NCBI GenBank assembly: GCA_006538405.1
Contig: BJKQ01000001.1
Location: 2,542,001-2,606,000, forward strand
Direction: 5' to 3'
Source: Hansfordia pulvinata
Lineage: Eukaryota > Ascomycota > Sordariomycetes > Xylariales
DNA: 64,000 nt
Position numbers and translations under genes: made by a program. Under the pieces are notes generated by a model. The model was not told the origin of the DNA. It searched no databases and was given only the letters and a program-made list of their open reading frames with translations. Below are positions 46,326 to 59,410 of the stretch, in pieces (positions within the stretch are counted from its first letter, which is position 1; the number at the start of each line of letters is the position of its first letter).

Positions 46326-47237
46326 ATGCCTGCAGGACCACAAGCCCCGCCGACATCAGCAGCAATGGCGCAAGCAAACCTCGTCGAGTCGGCCAAGAAG
46401 GCCGCCGGCTTCGCGGCCGTCAAGGACTTCCTCGACCCCTCCTTCCGCTACGTCGGCATCGGCAGCGGCAGCACCATCAAGTACGTCGTGGACGCCATCG
46501 CCGCGCTGCCCCGCGACGTGACGGCCCGCATGAAGTTTGTGCCCACCGGCTCTCAGTCCAAGGGTCTGATCCGCGACGCACGCCTGACCGTCCTCGCCGT
46601 CGACGACCTAGTCCAGGAGTTCTCCGACGGCAGCGGCGGCCACAACGCCAACGTGCCCCCCGCCCAGCAGTACATTGACGTCTGCTTCGACGGCGCCGAC
46701 GAGGTCGACCCCGACCTCAACCTGATCAAGGGCGGCGGCGCCTGCCACTACCAGGAGAAGCTGGTCGCCCGCTTCAGCCGCCGCTTCGTCTGCGTCGCCG
46801 ATTACCGCAAGCGCGTCGACCGCCTGCTGACCAACTGGGTCGGCGTCCCCATCGAGGTCCAGCCCCTGGCCACCGAGGCCGTCCGTCGCGAGCTGGCCTC
46901 GGCCCTCGGCAGCACTGCGCCCGTCGTCCGCTCCGGCCTGCCCGGCAAGGCCGGCGAGATTGTCACTGACAACGGCAACCACGTCATCGACGCGCCCTTC
47001 CCCCAGCCCCTGCTCCTGGCCTCCGAGGCCGACAAGGCCGACCCCTCTCGTGGCGTCTGGACCGTCGAGGCCCTGGCCGCCCGCCTCAAGTCCATCACCG
47101 GGGTCCTCGAGGTCGGCATCTTCTGCGGCCCCACGGGGCCGCAGGCCCTCGCCGACGGCGTGCCGGGCGGCGAGAAGCCCGTCAAGGTCTACTTTGGCAT
47201 GCAGGACGGCTCCGTCGAGACTCTCGGCTCGGGATGA
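46326..47237 (+). CDS. RKI1: Ribose-5-phosphate isomerase A
   Basis: A single exon of 303 aa. It interconverts ribose 5-phosphate and ribulose 5-phosphate in the non-oxidative pentose phosphate pathway (cytosol). RpiA signatures are all present: YVGIGSGSTIKYVVDAIA (phosphate-binding loop), FVPTGSQSKGLI, DVCFDGADEVDPDLNLIKGGG (catalytic Asp region), and HYQEKLVA with the catalytic Glu/Lys. EVGIFCGP lies near the C-terminus. The frame stays open to a Met at 46128, but the added 66 residues are disordered and non-conserved. MAQANLVESAKKAAG at 46365 is an alternative start. It converges with YPT6. Confidence 0.95.
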   Translation: MPAGPQAPPTSAAMAQANLVESAKKAAGFAAVKDFLDPSFRYVGIGSGSTIKYVVDAIAALPRDVTARMKFVPTGSQSKGLIRDARLTVLAVDDLVQEFSDGSGGHNANVPPAQQYIDVCFDGADEVDPDLNLIKGGGACHYQEKLVARFSRRFVCVADYRKRVDRLLTNWVGVPIEVQPLATEAVRRELASALGSTAPVVRSGLPGKAGEIVTDNGNHVIDAPFPQPLLLASEADKADPSRGVWTVEALAARLKSITGVLEVGIFCGPTGPQALADGVPGGEKPVKVYFGMQDGSVETLGSG

Positions 47238-48068
47238 AAGAGGCAAAGCCGCTAGTGGTTCCGATTTTTGACGGATGGGGAACTGAGAACCGATGGGGTT
47301 TATTCACTTCTTTTCTTACCTCTTTGTCTTCCGCCTGGTGTTTCCCTTCCATGATGTGCCCTCCAGCCCGAATCAATCACGGCAGCCTGCCTCAAAGTGT
47401 CCAGACGACGAGTGCGAGTGGACGAAGAGACTTTGCTTTTGAAAGCGATACTTGCAAGGGTCAAGCCGCACTCTCGGAAAAGCCAGCGAAACGACAATGA
47501 ATCGAGGTGCTGGGGTCTCTCGATTTGCAGGCACACCGTAAAGCCGTTCCACTGCACATTCTCTAGGTCACAAGAGCAGTCGCGCGATGTACGAGACTTC
47601 GCCAGCGCCCAATGACCTTCAGCTAGCAAGCGATCGACGAGATAATATTTCACTGGTTCCAGATCGGATCGTCGAAGGTGCAGTCCTATTCGTTCTGGTC
47701 TGCGGGCCTTCGAAAACGAACAGTGGCTCGTGTTCCATTTGACGATAGGTTGGGTGTCACTATTTGAAACTCCATTCTCGATCGAGACATCCAGTCGACG
47801 AGAATCCAGTAGTAAATATAGGGCCAAGTCGCCCCTTCTGTGCTGCCCAAACTGCAGCAATCTGCTGGCGACCTGGCCGATGCGCTATGCTTCCTGAAAT
47901 CTTTCCTCATTCTGTTCTTTGTCTCGTCTCGTCTCTTCTCGTCTCGTCTTGTCTCGTCTCGTCTTGCGTCGTATCAGGTGACCCCCGCCGCGCGCATGTA
48001 GTCGCCGTAGAGAAAGCGCACGGCGGGTGCGCCGTGTAAGGTTAGGGGGAAAGCTGTCGTGGGTCGGC
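47238..48068. other. Convergent spacer between RKI1 and YPT6
   Basis: No supported gene. A TCTCG-type repeat lies inside it. Confidence 0.6.
47920..47970. repeat. TCTCG pentamer-type repeat
   Basis: An imperfect array of GTCTC/GTCTT units. Confidence 0.85.
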
Positions 48069-49123
<1,055 letters not shown>

Positions 49124-50742
49124 GGTTGCGGCGGTTGGGGGTGTGAAGCCGGTGGCGGCAGTGAGCGGGATGGCGGGATAACGGGGGGCCGGCGATGCGG
49201 CGCTCGGTGCAGCGGTACGGAGGGATGACAGGTTGAAGCCGCGCAAGAGGATGCGGCGCGGAAGCGAGCGGTCGGTAGGGGTGGAAGCGACGCTACGCGA
49301 TGCGATGCGATGTGATGCAATGCAATGCGGTGAGGGAGTGGTGTTCAGACAAGTCGCGGGTTTTTGGCCTCTGCCATGTTGTTGGAGTCGGGTTGGGTCG
49401 TAGTCGACGGTAGACGGGGGGCCGGGTACATTCGACGCCTCCAGCTCGCGGTGCAACGCCCGGTCCAGGTGCTCTCCGGGGAGATGGCCACCAGCTACGG
49501 GCACCGACGCCCTGGAACTCTCGAGCCGGTCAGCCCTCCAGCTGGATCCCTCCCTGTGCCTCCCCCGCCGGAAGTCCCAATTGCTGAGTCGGGACCACTA
49601 GTGGGAGGTGCGAGCTGTGGCGGTGGAGGCCTTGGAGCGGGCGCGGGGGTGCTATCCATGAGAGTACATGCAACTGTACAATGTACTCGCACCTCTCGTT
49701 TCTCTCCACTGGTTCCAAAGCGGGCTTGCCCCCCAGTGGACTGGTGGGTGCTCACCGGTACAGATTAAGGTACGGATCCATGCACAGACCTCCAGCTACT
49801 CGTAGTGATGACGAGGGGAAAGCGGCTCACGACTCATGGTCCAGCCAGTCTATACCTCATCCTTGGCCTGCTGGACATGAGCAGTGAGCGTATCTGTCCG
49901 CAGAGCACCATGTACACGACCGCCAGAGGCGCGGGCAAGAATGAGGTACCGCTCGCCTACCAACGCTGCCTTCACGCGAAGCAGCGATGCTCCGGAGATC
50001 ACCCTGTACTGTTTCTCAAGTCGTTCTCAATGTTTTAGCCCTCATAGTCTATCATCTCGGATATAAACCCCTTAACTTTTCTCTATCATATATACCCTCC
50101 CAGGCTGATCAGGCTGGTAGACAATACCGACCCTCTGTCGCATGCACTTCCAGCTATATGTACATGGCGTTTTCCCTACACGCTTCCAATGCTTGCGTAC
50201 CGAGGCATTGCTTGTCCCCACTCGCTGGTGTGTTGGAATACAATGATCAGTGAAGTGTTTCCCAATTACAAGACTTATAAACTATATCCCTTGCATGTAA
50301 TGGCACTCAAGCCAAATGTCTGAGAAAGCATATCGTCAAGCAATACTTGAGTACGCACGTACGCTACGAGTACTCGTACGCCGGTCGGTGGGGCCTTAGG
50401 TACCTACTATGGAGCATGAACAAACACGTACCTAACAGCCAGCCACGCCAGCGATGCGCGCGGGATGGCAATTGGCGATAAGCAGCAAGCAAATGCTTAT
50501 CGGACCCTGGCGGTCAAAAAATTCTGGCTCGCAGGCCATCCCCACTAACGTCTCCCTGCACGGTACAGCGCTATCATTCTATCGTTCACAAGCCTGGTCA
50601 CATCCCCATCTTTCTTGTTCAAGATACCTCCGACAAACGCCTTTCAGACCTACGGACTGAATAAAACCCCCGATCAATCTCCCATATCGAACCTGCGCTT
50701 CTCAGCGGTCTCACCGATCCGCGCCCAGCACAGCCCTCCACC
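49124..50742. other. Divergent intergenic region, YPT6 (-) and NOP53 (+)
   Basis: Contains a GATGC-type pentamer tract at 49298-49330 and the perfect palindrome TACGAGTACTCGTA at 50365-50378. No supported gene. Confidence 0.6.
49298..49330. repeat. GATGC pentamer-type repeat
   Basis: Imperfect GATGC/AATGC units just upstream of YPT6. Confidence 0.8.
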
Positions 50743-52142
50743 ATGCCTGTCGTAAAGCCCCTCCAGGGCTCGTCCGACAAGGCGCCAGCCACTCACAAGC
50801 AGCCCTCGAGAAAAGGAAAGAAGGCGTGGAGGAAGAACGTTGATGTCACCGAAGTTCAGGATGGCCTCGAAGAACTCAACAAGGAGATCATCGAAGGGTA
50901 CGCCACGCTGTCCCCCCGGCGCGCACGGCGCTGTGTGCCCTCGCCGACCAGTGCTAATTTGCTTCATTTTGCAGTGGTGTCATAGCCGATAAGCCCTCGG
51001 ACGAGCTCTTCACTCTCGACACCAAGGGCGATGTCTCTATCCCCAAGAAGTTTCCCAAGCACACATCGAAGCCTCTCAAGGTGGACGAGCTGCTCGCCGC
51101 CCGCTCTGCGGTCCCGGCCCTCCCACAACGCAAGCGCGCCGGCGACAAGACCTCGGACGGCATACTGCCCACCAAGAGACTGCGCACCGAATACGTCACT
51201 CAGAAGGAACTCACCCGGCTGCGCAACGTGGCTGATGGCCACCACGACTCCACCATTGAGGTCACGGACGCAACATACGACCCTTGGGCCGCGCCGGCGG
51301 CCAAGCCCGTCGACACCTCGTTATACCACGAGAAGCGCGACGACAAGAAGAAGGCGCCCAAGACGTTCAGCCACAAGCCCCTGACGCTCACAGCGTCCGG
51401 CAAGGCGGTGCGGGCGGTGCCCAAGCCGAGCGCCGGCCACAGTTACAACCCGGCATTCGAAGACTACGAGGCCCAGTACACCGAGGCGGCCAACAAGGCG
51501 GTCGCCGAGGAGAAGAAGCGGCTCGAGGCGGAGGAGGCCGAGCGCCTCAAGATGGAGGCCGCGGCCAGGTCGGCGGCCGAGGCGGAGGCGGCCGAGGCCA
51601 AGGCCGAGCTGTCAGAGTGGGACGACGACTCGGAGTGGGAGGGCGTGCAGAGCGGGGGCGAGGAGCTCAAGCCGACCGCCAAGAGGGCTCAGCGCAAGAC
51701 GCCGTCGCAGCGCAACAGGATCAACCGGCGCAAGGAGGAGGAGAGGCGGCAGAGGCATCTGTCCAAGATGCGCATCAAGAAGGCCGAGGCCGAGCGGATC
51801 AAGGAGATCGCCAGCCAGGTCGGGGAGCAGGAGGCGGCGCGGGCCCTGGCGCGGGCCCAGAAGCAGCAGCAGGCCGACAGCGACAGCGACGAGGACGGCG
51901 CCGTGCTGCGGCGCAAGCAGCTGGGCAAGATGAAGCTGCCGGAGAAGGACCTGGAGCTGGTTCTGCCTGACGAGCTGCAGGACTCCCTGAGGCTGCTCAA
52001 GCCCGAGGGCAACCTGCTGAAAGATCGGTACCGGAGCATGCTGGTCAGAGGAAAGATGGAGAGCCGCAGGAAGATTCCCTTCCGGAAGCAGGCCAGGACC
52101 AAGTCGACCGAGAAGTGGTCGTACAAGGACTTCAGGATCTGA
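50743..52142 (+). CDS. NOP53: Ribosome biogenesis factor Nop53 (GLTSCR2 family)
   Basis: Two exons: 50743-50897 and 50975-52142, giving 440 aa. The N-terminus is basic (QPSRKGKKAWRKNVD), followed by EVQDGLEELNKEII, a combination conserved in Nop53. ATYDPWAAP and an Ala/Glu-rich coiled-coil follow. The C-terminus is very basic and ends with LELVLPDELQDSLRLLKPEG, DRYRSMLVRGKMESRRKI and WSYKDFRI. Nop53 recruits the exosome-associated Mtr4 helicase to pre-60S particles for 7S pre-rRNA processing in the nucleolus. The 77-nt intron is GT-AG and the phase is consistent. Confidence 0.94.
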
Positions 52143-52675
52143 GACCAAGCGGGTTTCATTGTCATCTACTCTGGGCATGTTCGTACATCTGCAGCGTACT
52201 CGTACATTCATGAAGGAAAACGGTCTTCTCCGCCGCTGTGCTTCAGATCAAGGTCAACGTCGCCGGCTCCACATCACCGTGCCGGCCTGTCTCGAGAGCC
52301 TCTCCGTGCATGATGCCGTGCACGTAGGATTCCCCAATAAGTTTCCCAACAACAACCCGAAGGGTCATGATCACTCTTCCCTGAATCACCAGATCTGTCA
52401 ATCCCCTGCAGTTGCCGGCTCAGTTGCAATCTGAGTACGAACGGTATCCCACCACCAGAGATGACGGCGACCATAACCCCTCTCTGGGCCGCAGACGGGC
52501 CAAGGCCCATCCTTCCCTGGTGCGTGATGAAGAAGGTCCTGTTGAAGCAGAAATGGCGCGCCAGAGAGACGTAAGCCCCCTCCACGTGCTCGGGATTCAA
52601 TGCCACCGGATCCAACAGCCCATTCTCAAGAATGCTATTGAGAACTGTGCTTCTCTTAGAGAAAGAGAACGGCGA
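52143..52675. other. Convergent spacer between NOP53 and the HET relic
   Basis: No supported gene. A GTACTCGTAC motif lies at 52196-52205. Confidence 0.6.
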
Positions 52676-53569
52676 CTAGGAGCATGACAATATATCTTCT
52701 CGACCGCCAAGCACCAAGCCCGTAGATATGCCTAGCAGGTACCGGCCAACACGCCGATGCACCTGCGTCGTGCTGAGCGTATAGTCAGGCTGAAGCTCGA
52801 ATGGTATGCAGTCCGAGGAGCGAATTGCCCTCCCGTCTCTCTCGCCGCTCGGGTAGCACTCGGCCGCCAAGCCGAGTAAACTCCAGACTTTGTCCCGCTG
52901 GTCGGTGGCGTGGAGATTTGATCTGAGTGATGGATAGCAACGCATCCAACGGCCACGTCGCGCGGGACTGGCGGATCATGCACATTGTGTCCACATTCAA
53001 GGTGGCTTGGGACACCTCCTGCAGACGGTGGTAGCCTTTCCGGTGGATCCATTGAGCCACCCAGCCCAGACCGTGCCAGCTGCGCAGGGGCTCGCCATGG
53101 ATGATCACAGGGTCCTGCTGGGAATGCACCACCTCTTGAATGACCCAGACCCGGGAGAACCAGGTCCTAGCCACACCAGGATTCGGAATGGTCTTGCGTA
53201 GACTGCATTCATGAGCTGGACCTGGGCTGAGAATTCTTGGGCATCCTGTTGGTTCAAGCATATGCTGTCTATCCACACAAAGTCCAGAGGGGGTGGGAGG
53301 CCAGGGTGGTCAGGAGTGGTCGAGGCCAGTCGTCGAAGCCGCTGGATGGCCGCGTGGAGAACATGCTGAACGTGAATTGATCTCTCTTTGAGGCGGATCT
53401 GCCCAGGCTGGCTATGCTGGCCCCAGCAGTGGCTCAAGACGTAGTAAGGGACCGGTTCATCCAAGGTCACCGTACTGAGCTGCCTGGCATCAGGGGTAGA
53501 GTGCAATGTATGGGCATGAGCCGGGGCTGCCCACCGGCTGCTGCGTGGCGAGCTTCTCTCCTCATACAT
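52676..53569 (-). pseudogene. HET (heterokaryon incompatibility) domain gene, degenerate
   Basis: Three overlapping frames together carry HET motifs in the right order. The first has YYVLSHCWGQ, FVWIDSICLNQQDAQEFSAQ, LMNAVYARPF and LVWLG. The second frame has WFSRVWVIQEVV, IIHGEP and LDALLSI. The third has DQRDKVWSLLGLAAE and a LQPDYTLSTTQVHRRVG segment. The 60-100 residues normally between VWLG and the WFxRVWVIQE block are missing at the first break (near 53160), so this is a real deletion and not only a base error. The second break (near 52900) has the opposite sign. The N-terminus is also short. HET proteins trigger cell death on fusion of incompatible hyphae; this copy looks dead. Confidence 0.8.
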
Positions 53570-54586
53570 TGGTTGGCAAGGGACTTCCGTGCCAAGTGCT
53601 TATGGAAGAGGCACCTATATTGCCCTTGCTCTCCTTTCAAGTCGGGATGCAGTGCATGACGAGGTGCGTGTACGGACTTTGGATGCATGTATCAAGATAC
53701 AACATACCCCACCGCGGCCGGTATACTCGTACGATCGCTCCGCTTCCCCGTCAAACGACCGCACGTGAAGCAGCGGCAGGATGTACGCGTAGCCGGAATA
53801 CGTGTGTGGGGAAGGACGTAATTGGTTGTGAGTCTTGTGATACTCGTACAGGCGTGCAGCATGCGGTGTGCGGGCGGGAGTGCCCGTGAGGCCCATACAG
53901 AACCACTGAGCGCCCCGCCCACCCTTCAACAAGGCAGCTCAGGAAGCGGAACGGCGTGCTTAGACTATCACCCACGGACCTTGGGCCTACACGTTAGCCT
54001 AGTGACCCTGTATTCAGCATTGCATGTGCTGCAATGTGGCTCTAAAGGTTGATTCCATCCATGGCAAGGGGTTTGATCATGCTGAGTGAGTCGTTCCGAA
54101 GACCGCTTGCCATGAAGCCTGTGAGAAAGCGGTGGGTGATCACCCGGTATCCGCACAGGTTAGCTTGGAATTGGGCCGTGCATCAGAGATGCGGGCTGGA
54201 CGTCCATACGAGGGACAGTAGTGTGGTAGGTGTAAGACTGTGGCCTTGTCCCATCATGCTTGTCAACTGCGTGGACCCTAAATAAGAGCCAGTTCTGTCG
54301 TTGTGACTCGTCATGGTTCCAAAGGTCAGCAACACCGTCGCCAGCGATAGACCTCGAAATATGTGTGAGTGGCCTTCTGCTGACACTATGATTGTTCTGA
54401 ACCCAGCTCGGTACTAAGCATGAGCTTCGAGAAACCAAACCAACAGCTTCGAACACGACTTGGGACCAGGCAGGCTTGGCTCAACAGTTCCCGCTCCCTG
54501 AGGATCAGATCACGGCGCGTGGGACAAACACGGAGTGAGACTTCGCAGTGCCCCTGTGACCCGGGTCACTTTCGATACCACGGGAC
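53570..54586. other. Intergenic region between the HET relic and the SERAC1-like gene
   Basis: Reverse TACGAGTA motifs lie at 53724 and 53841. No supported gene; it may hold lost 5' parts of the HET gene. Confidence 0.55.
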
Positions 54587-55757
54587 ATGGCCATACTGAC
54601 ACAGACCCGGCCTCACAGTGTCGTTGCCATTCACGGACTGCGAGCTCGGTCGCCAAAAACGTGGTTCGCCTGGAAAGATGGCAAAAGTCCCGAGGCCGGA
54701 GAGGTCAACTGGCTCCAGGACTGCGAAATGCTGCCCAGCGTGATCCCAAAGGCCCGGATCCTCACGTACAGCTGGAATGCCAGCTACACCGACGGGGCCT
54801 CGACTGAAAAATTCGGCAGCCAGGCCACCACGCTGCTGCTCAAGCTGCACGAGAACCGACGCGACAATGTGACCAGCGCTCTTTCTTGCAGTGCCATTCA
54901 AACCCGACTGACCGGTCTTCCAGGGCTGTCTGGACCATCCAATAGTCTTCATCGCTTCGTGCTTCGGGGGGCTGCTTCTGGCCAAGGTGCGTCGCGGATA
55001 CTCTGACCGAGTTTAGAGGGTCGACCGCGAACACGACTGCGATTCGTCTGACATCTTATTCCATCCAGGCCCTGATACAAGCCAACGACACGCCTCACCA
55101 TAAATTAGAGGATCTTGAACGCATTCTGAGCCTCACCACTGGTATCGTGTTTCTTGGGACGCCCTTTCGAGGAAGCTGGGTGGAAGGGCTCGAAATGGCT
55201 CAGGATCGGATCCAGCATCAGTTGAGACATGGCCTGGAGTACTCTTTGGAGCTCATCCAGTACATGAGGCCTGACGGCCGAGAGGATAGCATTGGAGGGC
55301 CCAGCCCCCTGGGCGACCTTGTCCGTCGTTTCGCGGAGATCATGCAACATGAAAAGCGCAAGTCCGCAATCGTATGCTTCTATGAAACTGAGGCCAGCAA
55401 CCTCGTGTCGTACGGCAAAGGCAGAACCGGTTACAAAATGGTAACGTTCCAGATCCTATGGTACCTTTGCCGACCTTCTGTCTGCTAATGTGGTCGCAGG
55501 TGGTGCCTCGAGACTCAGCTGCTCTTCAAGGTCACAAGTCGATCGGCCTGAAGGTCAGGCATAGCATGTTGCACAGGCATAGGATGCCGGATGATGAGAA
55601 TTCCCAGTTGATAGCCTCCCAGATCAAGGCACTGGTAGATGAAGGGGCGTACATCTGCAACCGTGCGCGCCATGATGGCATTCAAGTCGTGCTTCATACA
55701 CCGTACAGTAAGCCTCTGCGCGGACGAATGTGTGGCAGACCGAGCTTCACAGGCTGA
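54587..55757 (+). CDS. SERAC1-like alpha/beta hydrolase (possible NLR-type N-terminal domain)
   Basis: Proposed exons are 54587-54868, 54924-54986, 55069-55440 and 55500-55757, about 324 aa. The fold is visible in order: HSVVAIHGLRARSPKTWF (strand plus HG loop), VNWLQDCEMLPSVIPKARI, ILTYSWNAS, LDHPIVFIASCFGGLLLAK (nucleophile elbow), GIVFLGTPFRGS, and VVPRDSAALQGHKSIGL. In fungi this domain occurs alone or at the front of NACHT/TPR or ankyrin receptor proteins. The nucleophile position in the A-S-C-F-G-G elbow is Cys, where hydrolases have Ser. The catalytic His is not obvious after LHRHRM. The end is uncertain: a GTAAGC near 55709 may begin another intron. Its neighbour is the HET relic. Confidence 0.72.
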
Positions 55758-57269
55758 CCTTGAGCAATGAGACCTTTCGATGGCTTTGGCGCGCCCGTCG
55801 AATATCGCAAGCCAATGTATTCGAGTCCAACAAGCAGTCAAGACCAACGATTGTGACTTGAAGAGATTACATGAGTCATCTCATCGCGTACAGCAACACA
55901 AGTCCCTGGAGAAAGAAGGCCGGAAAGAGAGACTGACGAACACGGGGCTCGCATGGTCCGCGAGGCGGTACGTACAGCCGCGTTGGTACAGCTGTGCTCA
56001 GCGTTTCGCTACGTTGTTGTAGTCCCATGCCAAGCGCGTGCCGAGCCACTGGGAGCTATCTGCAAGAAAGATAGCTTGATGCCCAGAACTTTGAGTGGCA
56101 TTGGAAGCAACTGGATGCCACACACTCATCAATCCAATCTGGTCTTGTATCCTCCGAGATTATATGGGTTGGGGTTGCAAATGTGCGCCTTGACAGTTTT
56201 CTTGGCTAGCCGTATCCGGTCCGCGCCAGGTCAGACTCACGGCGGGCGGGTGGCTGGGAAGTTGGTGTTCTTACGAGGGACACGCCAGGTCCACAGTCAG
56301 ATCTGCCAGGGGCGTGTAGCGAGTTCGAGGCGAAAAGCCGGCACCTTCCGATGGCCCAAATGAAAGGGGTTCACCAAGTCGTCAAAGGGGCGCCGTTGTC
56401 GGCGTCGTGGACAGTGGGCGATTTCGCCTTTAGCGGAGGCTCCGAAGCACCGAGACGGGCCCGAGAAGGCGCAGGTGTGGAAACGCCGGCGAGGTCGGGC
56501 CGACGCGGTACGGCGACTCGCGTACCTGAGGCTCGGTGAGAACCTGCTCAGCCTGCACTGTCACTGAGCCGCCTGACGTCCAATTCAGGTGAGAAAAATG
56601 ACGGGTTTGAGGTACTCGTCGAGGCGCAGGTACGAGAAAGTGACTGCCCAGCCGCAATACCTACATACGGCAACTGTTGGCAGTGAGGAAAGTGCATCCC
56701 ACGCCGGACAGCGCTAGTCTCCATTCGGCGGATCTTGCCACGCCTGCCAGGCGCGAAGCCGATTTATGACGCACTACTCGCATCGCCATTGCGTAGCTGC
56801 AACAGAGATCAATTGGTGTCCCTGACAATCCCTCCGCCAGTGCAGATGTGCCACGATGCGAACGACGGGAGCGAGCAAGTGAGCACCTCAGCTCAACAAG
56901 TCGTACCTCTAGATAGCCGTCCATTTTTTTCTAGCTCCGTTTTGGGTGGGCTCTCCCCTTGGACAGGTGGACAGGCAACTCAATTGCTCGCCGCGAAGCG
57001 GCCGTCGCCCAATCCGACCTGCCTGCCACTTGGTTTGCGCCCAGTTGCGCCCACTCCTCCTTCGCCTCCACGACCGGAGCCGGTTGGCGCTTCTTCTTTT
57101 GCCTCGCTCGTTCTTTTGTCCCTGCCATCCCTCCTTTCCCTCTCCTCTCCAGTCCCCCTCACCCCCACCTTGCACAGGTCCTCCCACTGCATCGTCCTCC
57201 CTCCTGGACAGGACTGCCTGGCGCATCGACTCCACCGCCTCGCCCTCCACGCTTCGGTCCCACTCAGCG
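55758..57269. other. Intergenic region upstream of the NAD(P)H dehydrogenase gene
   Basis: No supported gene. The dehydrogenase frame is open from 56946, but the part before 57270 is non-conserved leader. CT-rich promoter-like sequence lies at 57050-57180. Confidence 0.6.
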
Positions 57270-59410
57270 ATGCCAGCGCGGCAAGGAGCTCTGGCCCTCG
57301 CCCTCGGGCTGGGTCGCCAGGCCGCTCCGCGCTGCAAGCCCGATGTCTCGACGATCCCCCAGCGCCTGAACTCTGCCCTGTCCCGCCCCTTCGGTAGCTT
57401 GCCGCCGAGGCCCGCCGCCGCCCGGCCGCTGCTCACCGCGCAATGGCGCCTCGCCGTCCAGAACGCCCCCGCCCGCAGCCTCTCCGGCAAGCCTCTGCCG
57501 CAGCGCCATTCCGCATTTCTCAACTTCACTTACAGGACCGCTGCCATCTTCGGAACCGGCGTTGGCTTCATCGGTTTTCTGGTGGCTGCCTTCTTCATCT
57601 ACGACGCGACGACATACAAGGAATCGGTTACCTTCGGCGACTGCGACGTCTCCAAGGCTGCTCTGGAGCCCCCGCGCGGCGGCCCCAAGAATCTCCCCAT
57701 CATTCAGGCTCTCTTGGACGACGACGACAGCGACGAGGCCAAACTGCGCAAGGACAAGCCGCGACTGGTGATTCTGGGTGGGGGCTGGGGCAGCGTTGCC
57801 ATGCTCAAGCAGCTCAACCCCAACGATTACCACGTCACCGTCATCAGCCCCAAGAACTACTTCCTCTTCACCCCGATGCTTCCCTCTGCGACAGTTGGCA
57901 CTCTCGAGTTCCGCAGCTTGGTCGAGCCTATCCGCAGAATTCTCTCCAGGGTTTCCGGTCACTACCTCCGCGCGAATGCCGAAGATGTCGAGTTTTCGCA
58001 CAAGCTCGTGGAGGTCTCTCAGGTCAATGCGCATGGTGTAGAGGAGCGCTTCTACGTGCCGTACGACAAGCTGGTAGTCGCAGTGGGATCTGTCACCAAT
58101 CCCCACGGAGTCAAGGGTCTGGAGCACTGCCATTTCCTCAAGGACATTAACGACGCCCGGATGATTCGCAACGCGGTCATGAGGAACTTGGAACTTGCGT
58201 GCCTACCGACTACAAGCGACGAGGAGCGCAGACGTCTCCTGTCCTTTGTCGTCAGCGGTGGCGGCCCGACCGGTGTCGAATTCGCGGCGGAGCTCTTCGA
58301 TCTGCTCAACGAGGACTTGACTAGGAGATTTCCTCGTCTGTTGCGCAACGAGATTTCCGTGCACGTCATCCAGAGCCGAAGCCACATCCTGAACACCTAC
58401 GATGAAACCGTTTCCAAATATGCCGAGGAGAGATTTGCGCGCGACCAGGTTGATGTCCTGACGAACGCCCGAGTCAGCGAGGTCACGCCCGAGAAGATTG
58501 TCTTCACTCAGAAGAGCCAAGACGGGACTGTCGAAACCAAGGAGATCCCTGCTGGCTTCTGTCTGTGGTCCACCGGTGTGTCCCAGGCTCCGATCTGCAG
58601 TCGCATTGCGCAGAAGCTGGGAGCTGTTCAGAACAACCGCCACGCTCTCGAGACTGACACCCATCTTCGACTGAACGGTACTCCTCTCGGCGATGTCTAT
58701 GCTATTGGCGACTGCTCTACGGTGCAAAACAACGTGGCGGACAACATTGTGTCCTTCTTGCGGGGCATAGCCTTCAAGAAGGGCATGGATCCGGAAACCC
58801 TGGAGGTTCGCTTCTCGGAATGGCGCGAGATTGCGGCCGACGTTAAGAAGCGGTTCCCGCAAGCGGTTGCCCACCTGAAGCGCCTCGACAAATTGTTTGA
58901 GGCTTTCGACAAGGACCAGTCGGGGACACTGGACTTTGGCGAAATGCGCGAATTGCTGAAGCAGATCGACAGCAAGCTGACTTCGCTGCCTGCCACTGCA
59001 CAGCGTGCAAACCAACAGGGATTGTACCTCGCCAACAAGTTCAACCGCATGGCTCACGCCGCCCCTGGCCTGCGTGCCAATGATATTATCGACGGAGATC
59101 TTGACGCCGCCTGCTACCGTGCCTTTGAGTATACCCACCTTGGCAGCCTCGCATATGTTGGAAACTCTGCCGTGTTCGACCTGGGCAACGGCTACAGCTT
59201 CACGGGCGGTCTTTGGGCCGTCTATGCCTGGCGCAGCGTCTACTTTGCGCAGAGCGTCGGCACTCGCACTCGCGTATTGATGGCCATGGACTGGGCTAAG
59301 CGAGGCATGTTTGGACGTGGTAAGTACTTGTTGTATCCTTCTTTTGTCTTGGCTCATTTGGGCTCCCTGTAGGGCAAATGCTAACTTTTCTAGACTTGAT
59401 GAGCTTCTAA
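57270..59410 (+). CDS. NDE1: External mitochondrial NAD(P)H:ubiquinone dehydrogenase with EF-hand (type II, NDE)
   Basis: Two exons: 57270-59319 and a 17-nt last exon 59394-59410 (finishing DLMSF), giving 688 aa. The N-terminus is Arg/Ser/Ala-rich, as for mitochondrial import. A membrane segment lies at about 89-112 (TAAIFGTGVGFIGFLVAAFF). The FAD-binding motif is LVILGGGWGSVAML (about 166) and the NAD(P)-binding motif is VVSGGGPTGVEFAAEL (about 328). A single EF-hand, DKDQSGTLDFGE, sits at about 546. The YAIGDCS motif closes the FAD site. Type II enzymes pass electrons from cytosolic NAD(P)H to ubiquinone without pumping protons. The EF-hand insert indicates calcium control, as in the N. crassa external enzyme. 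The start at the MPARQ Met is preferred over an upstream in-frame Met. Confidence 0.95.
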
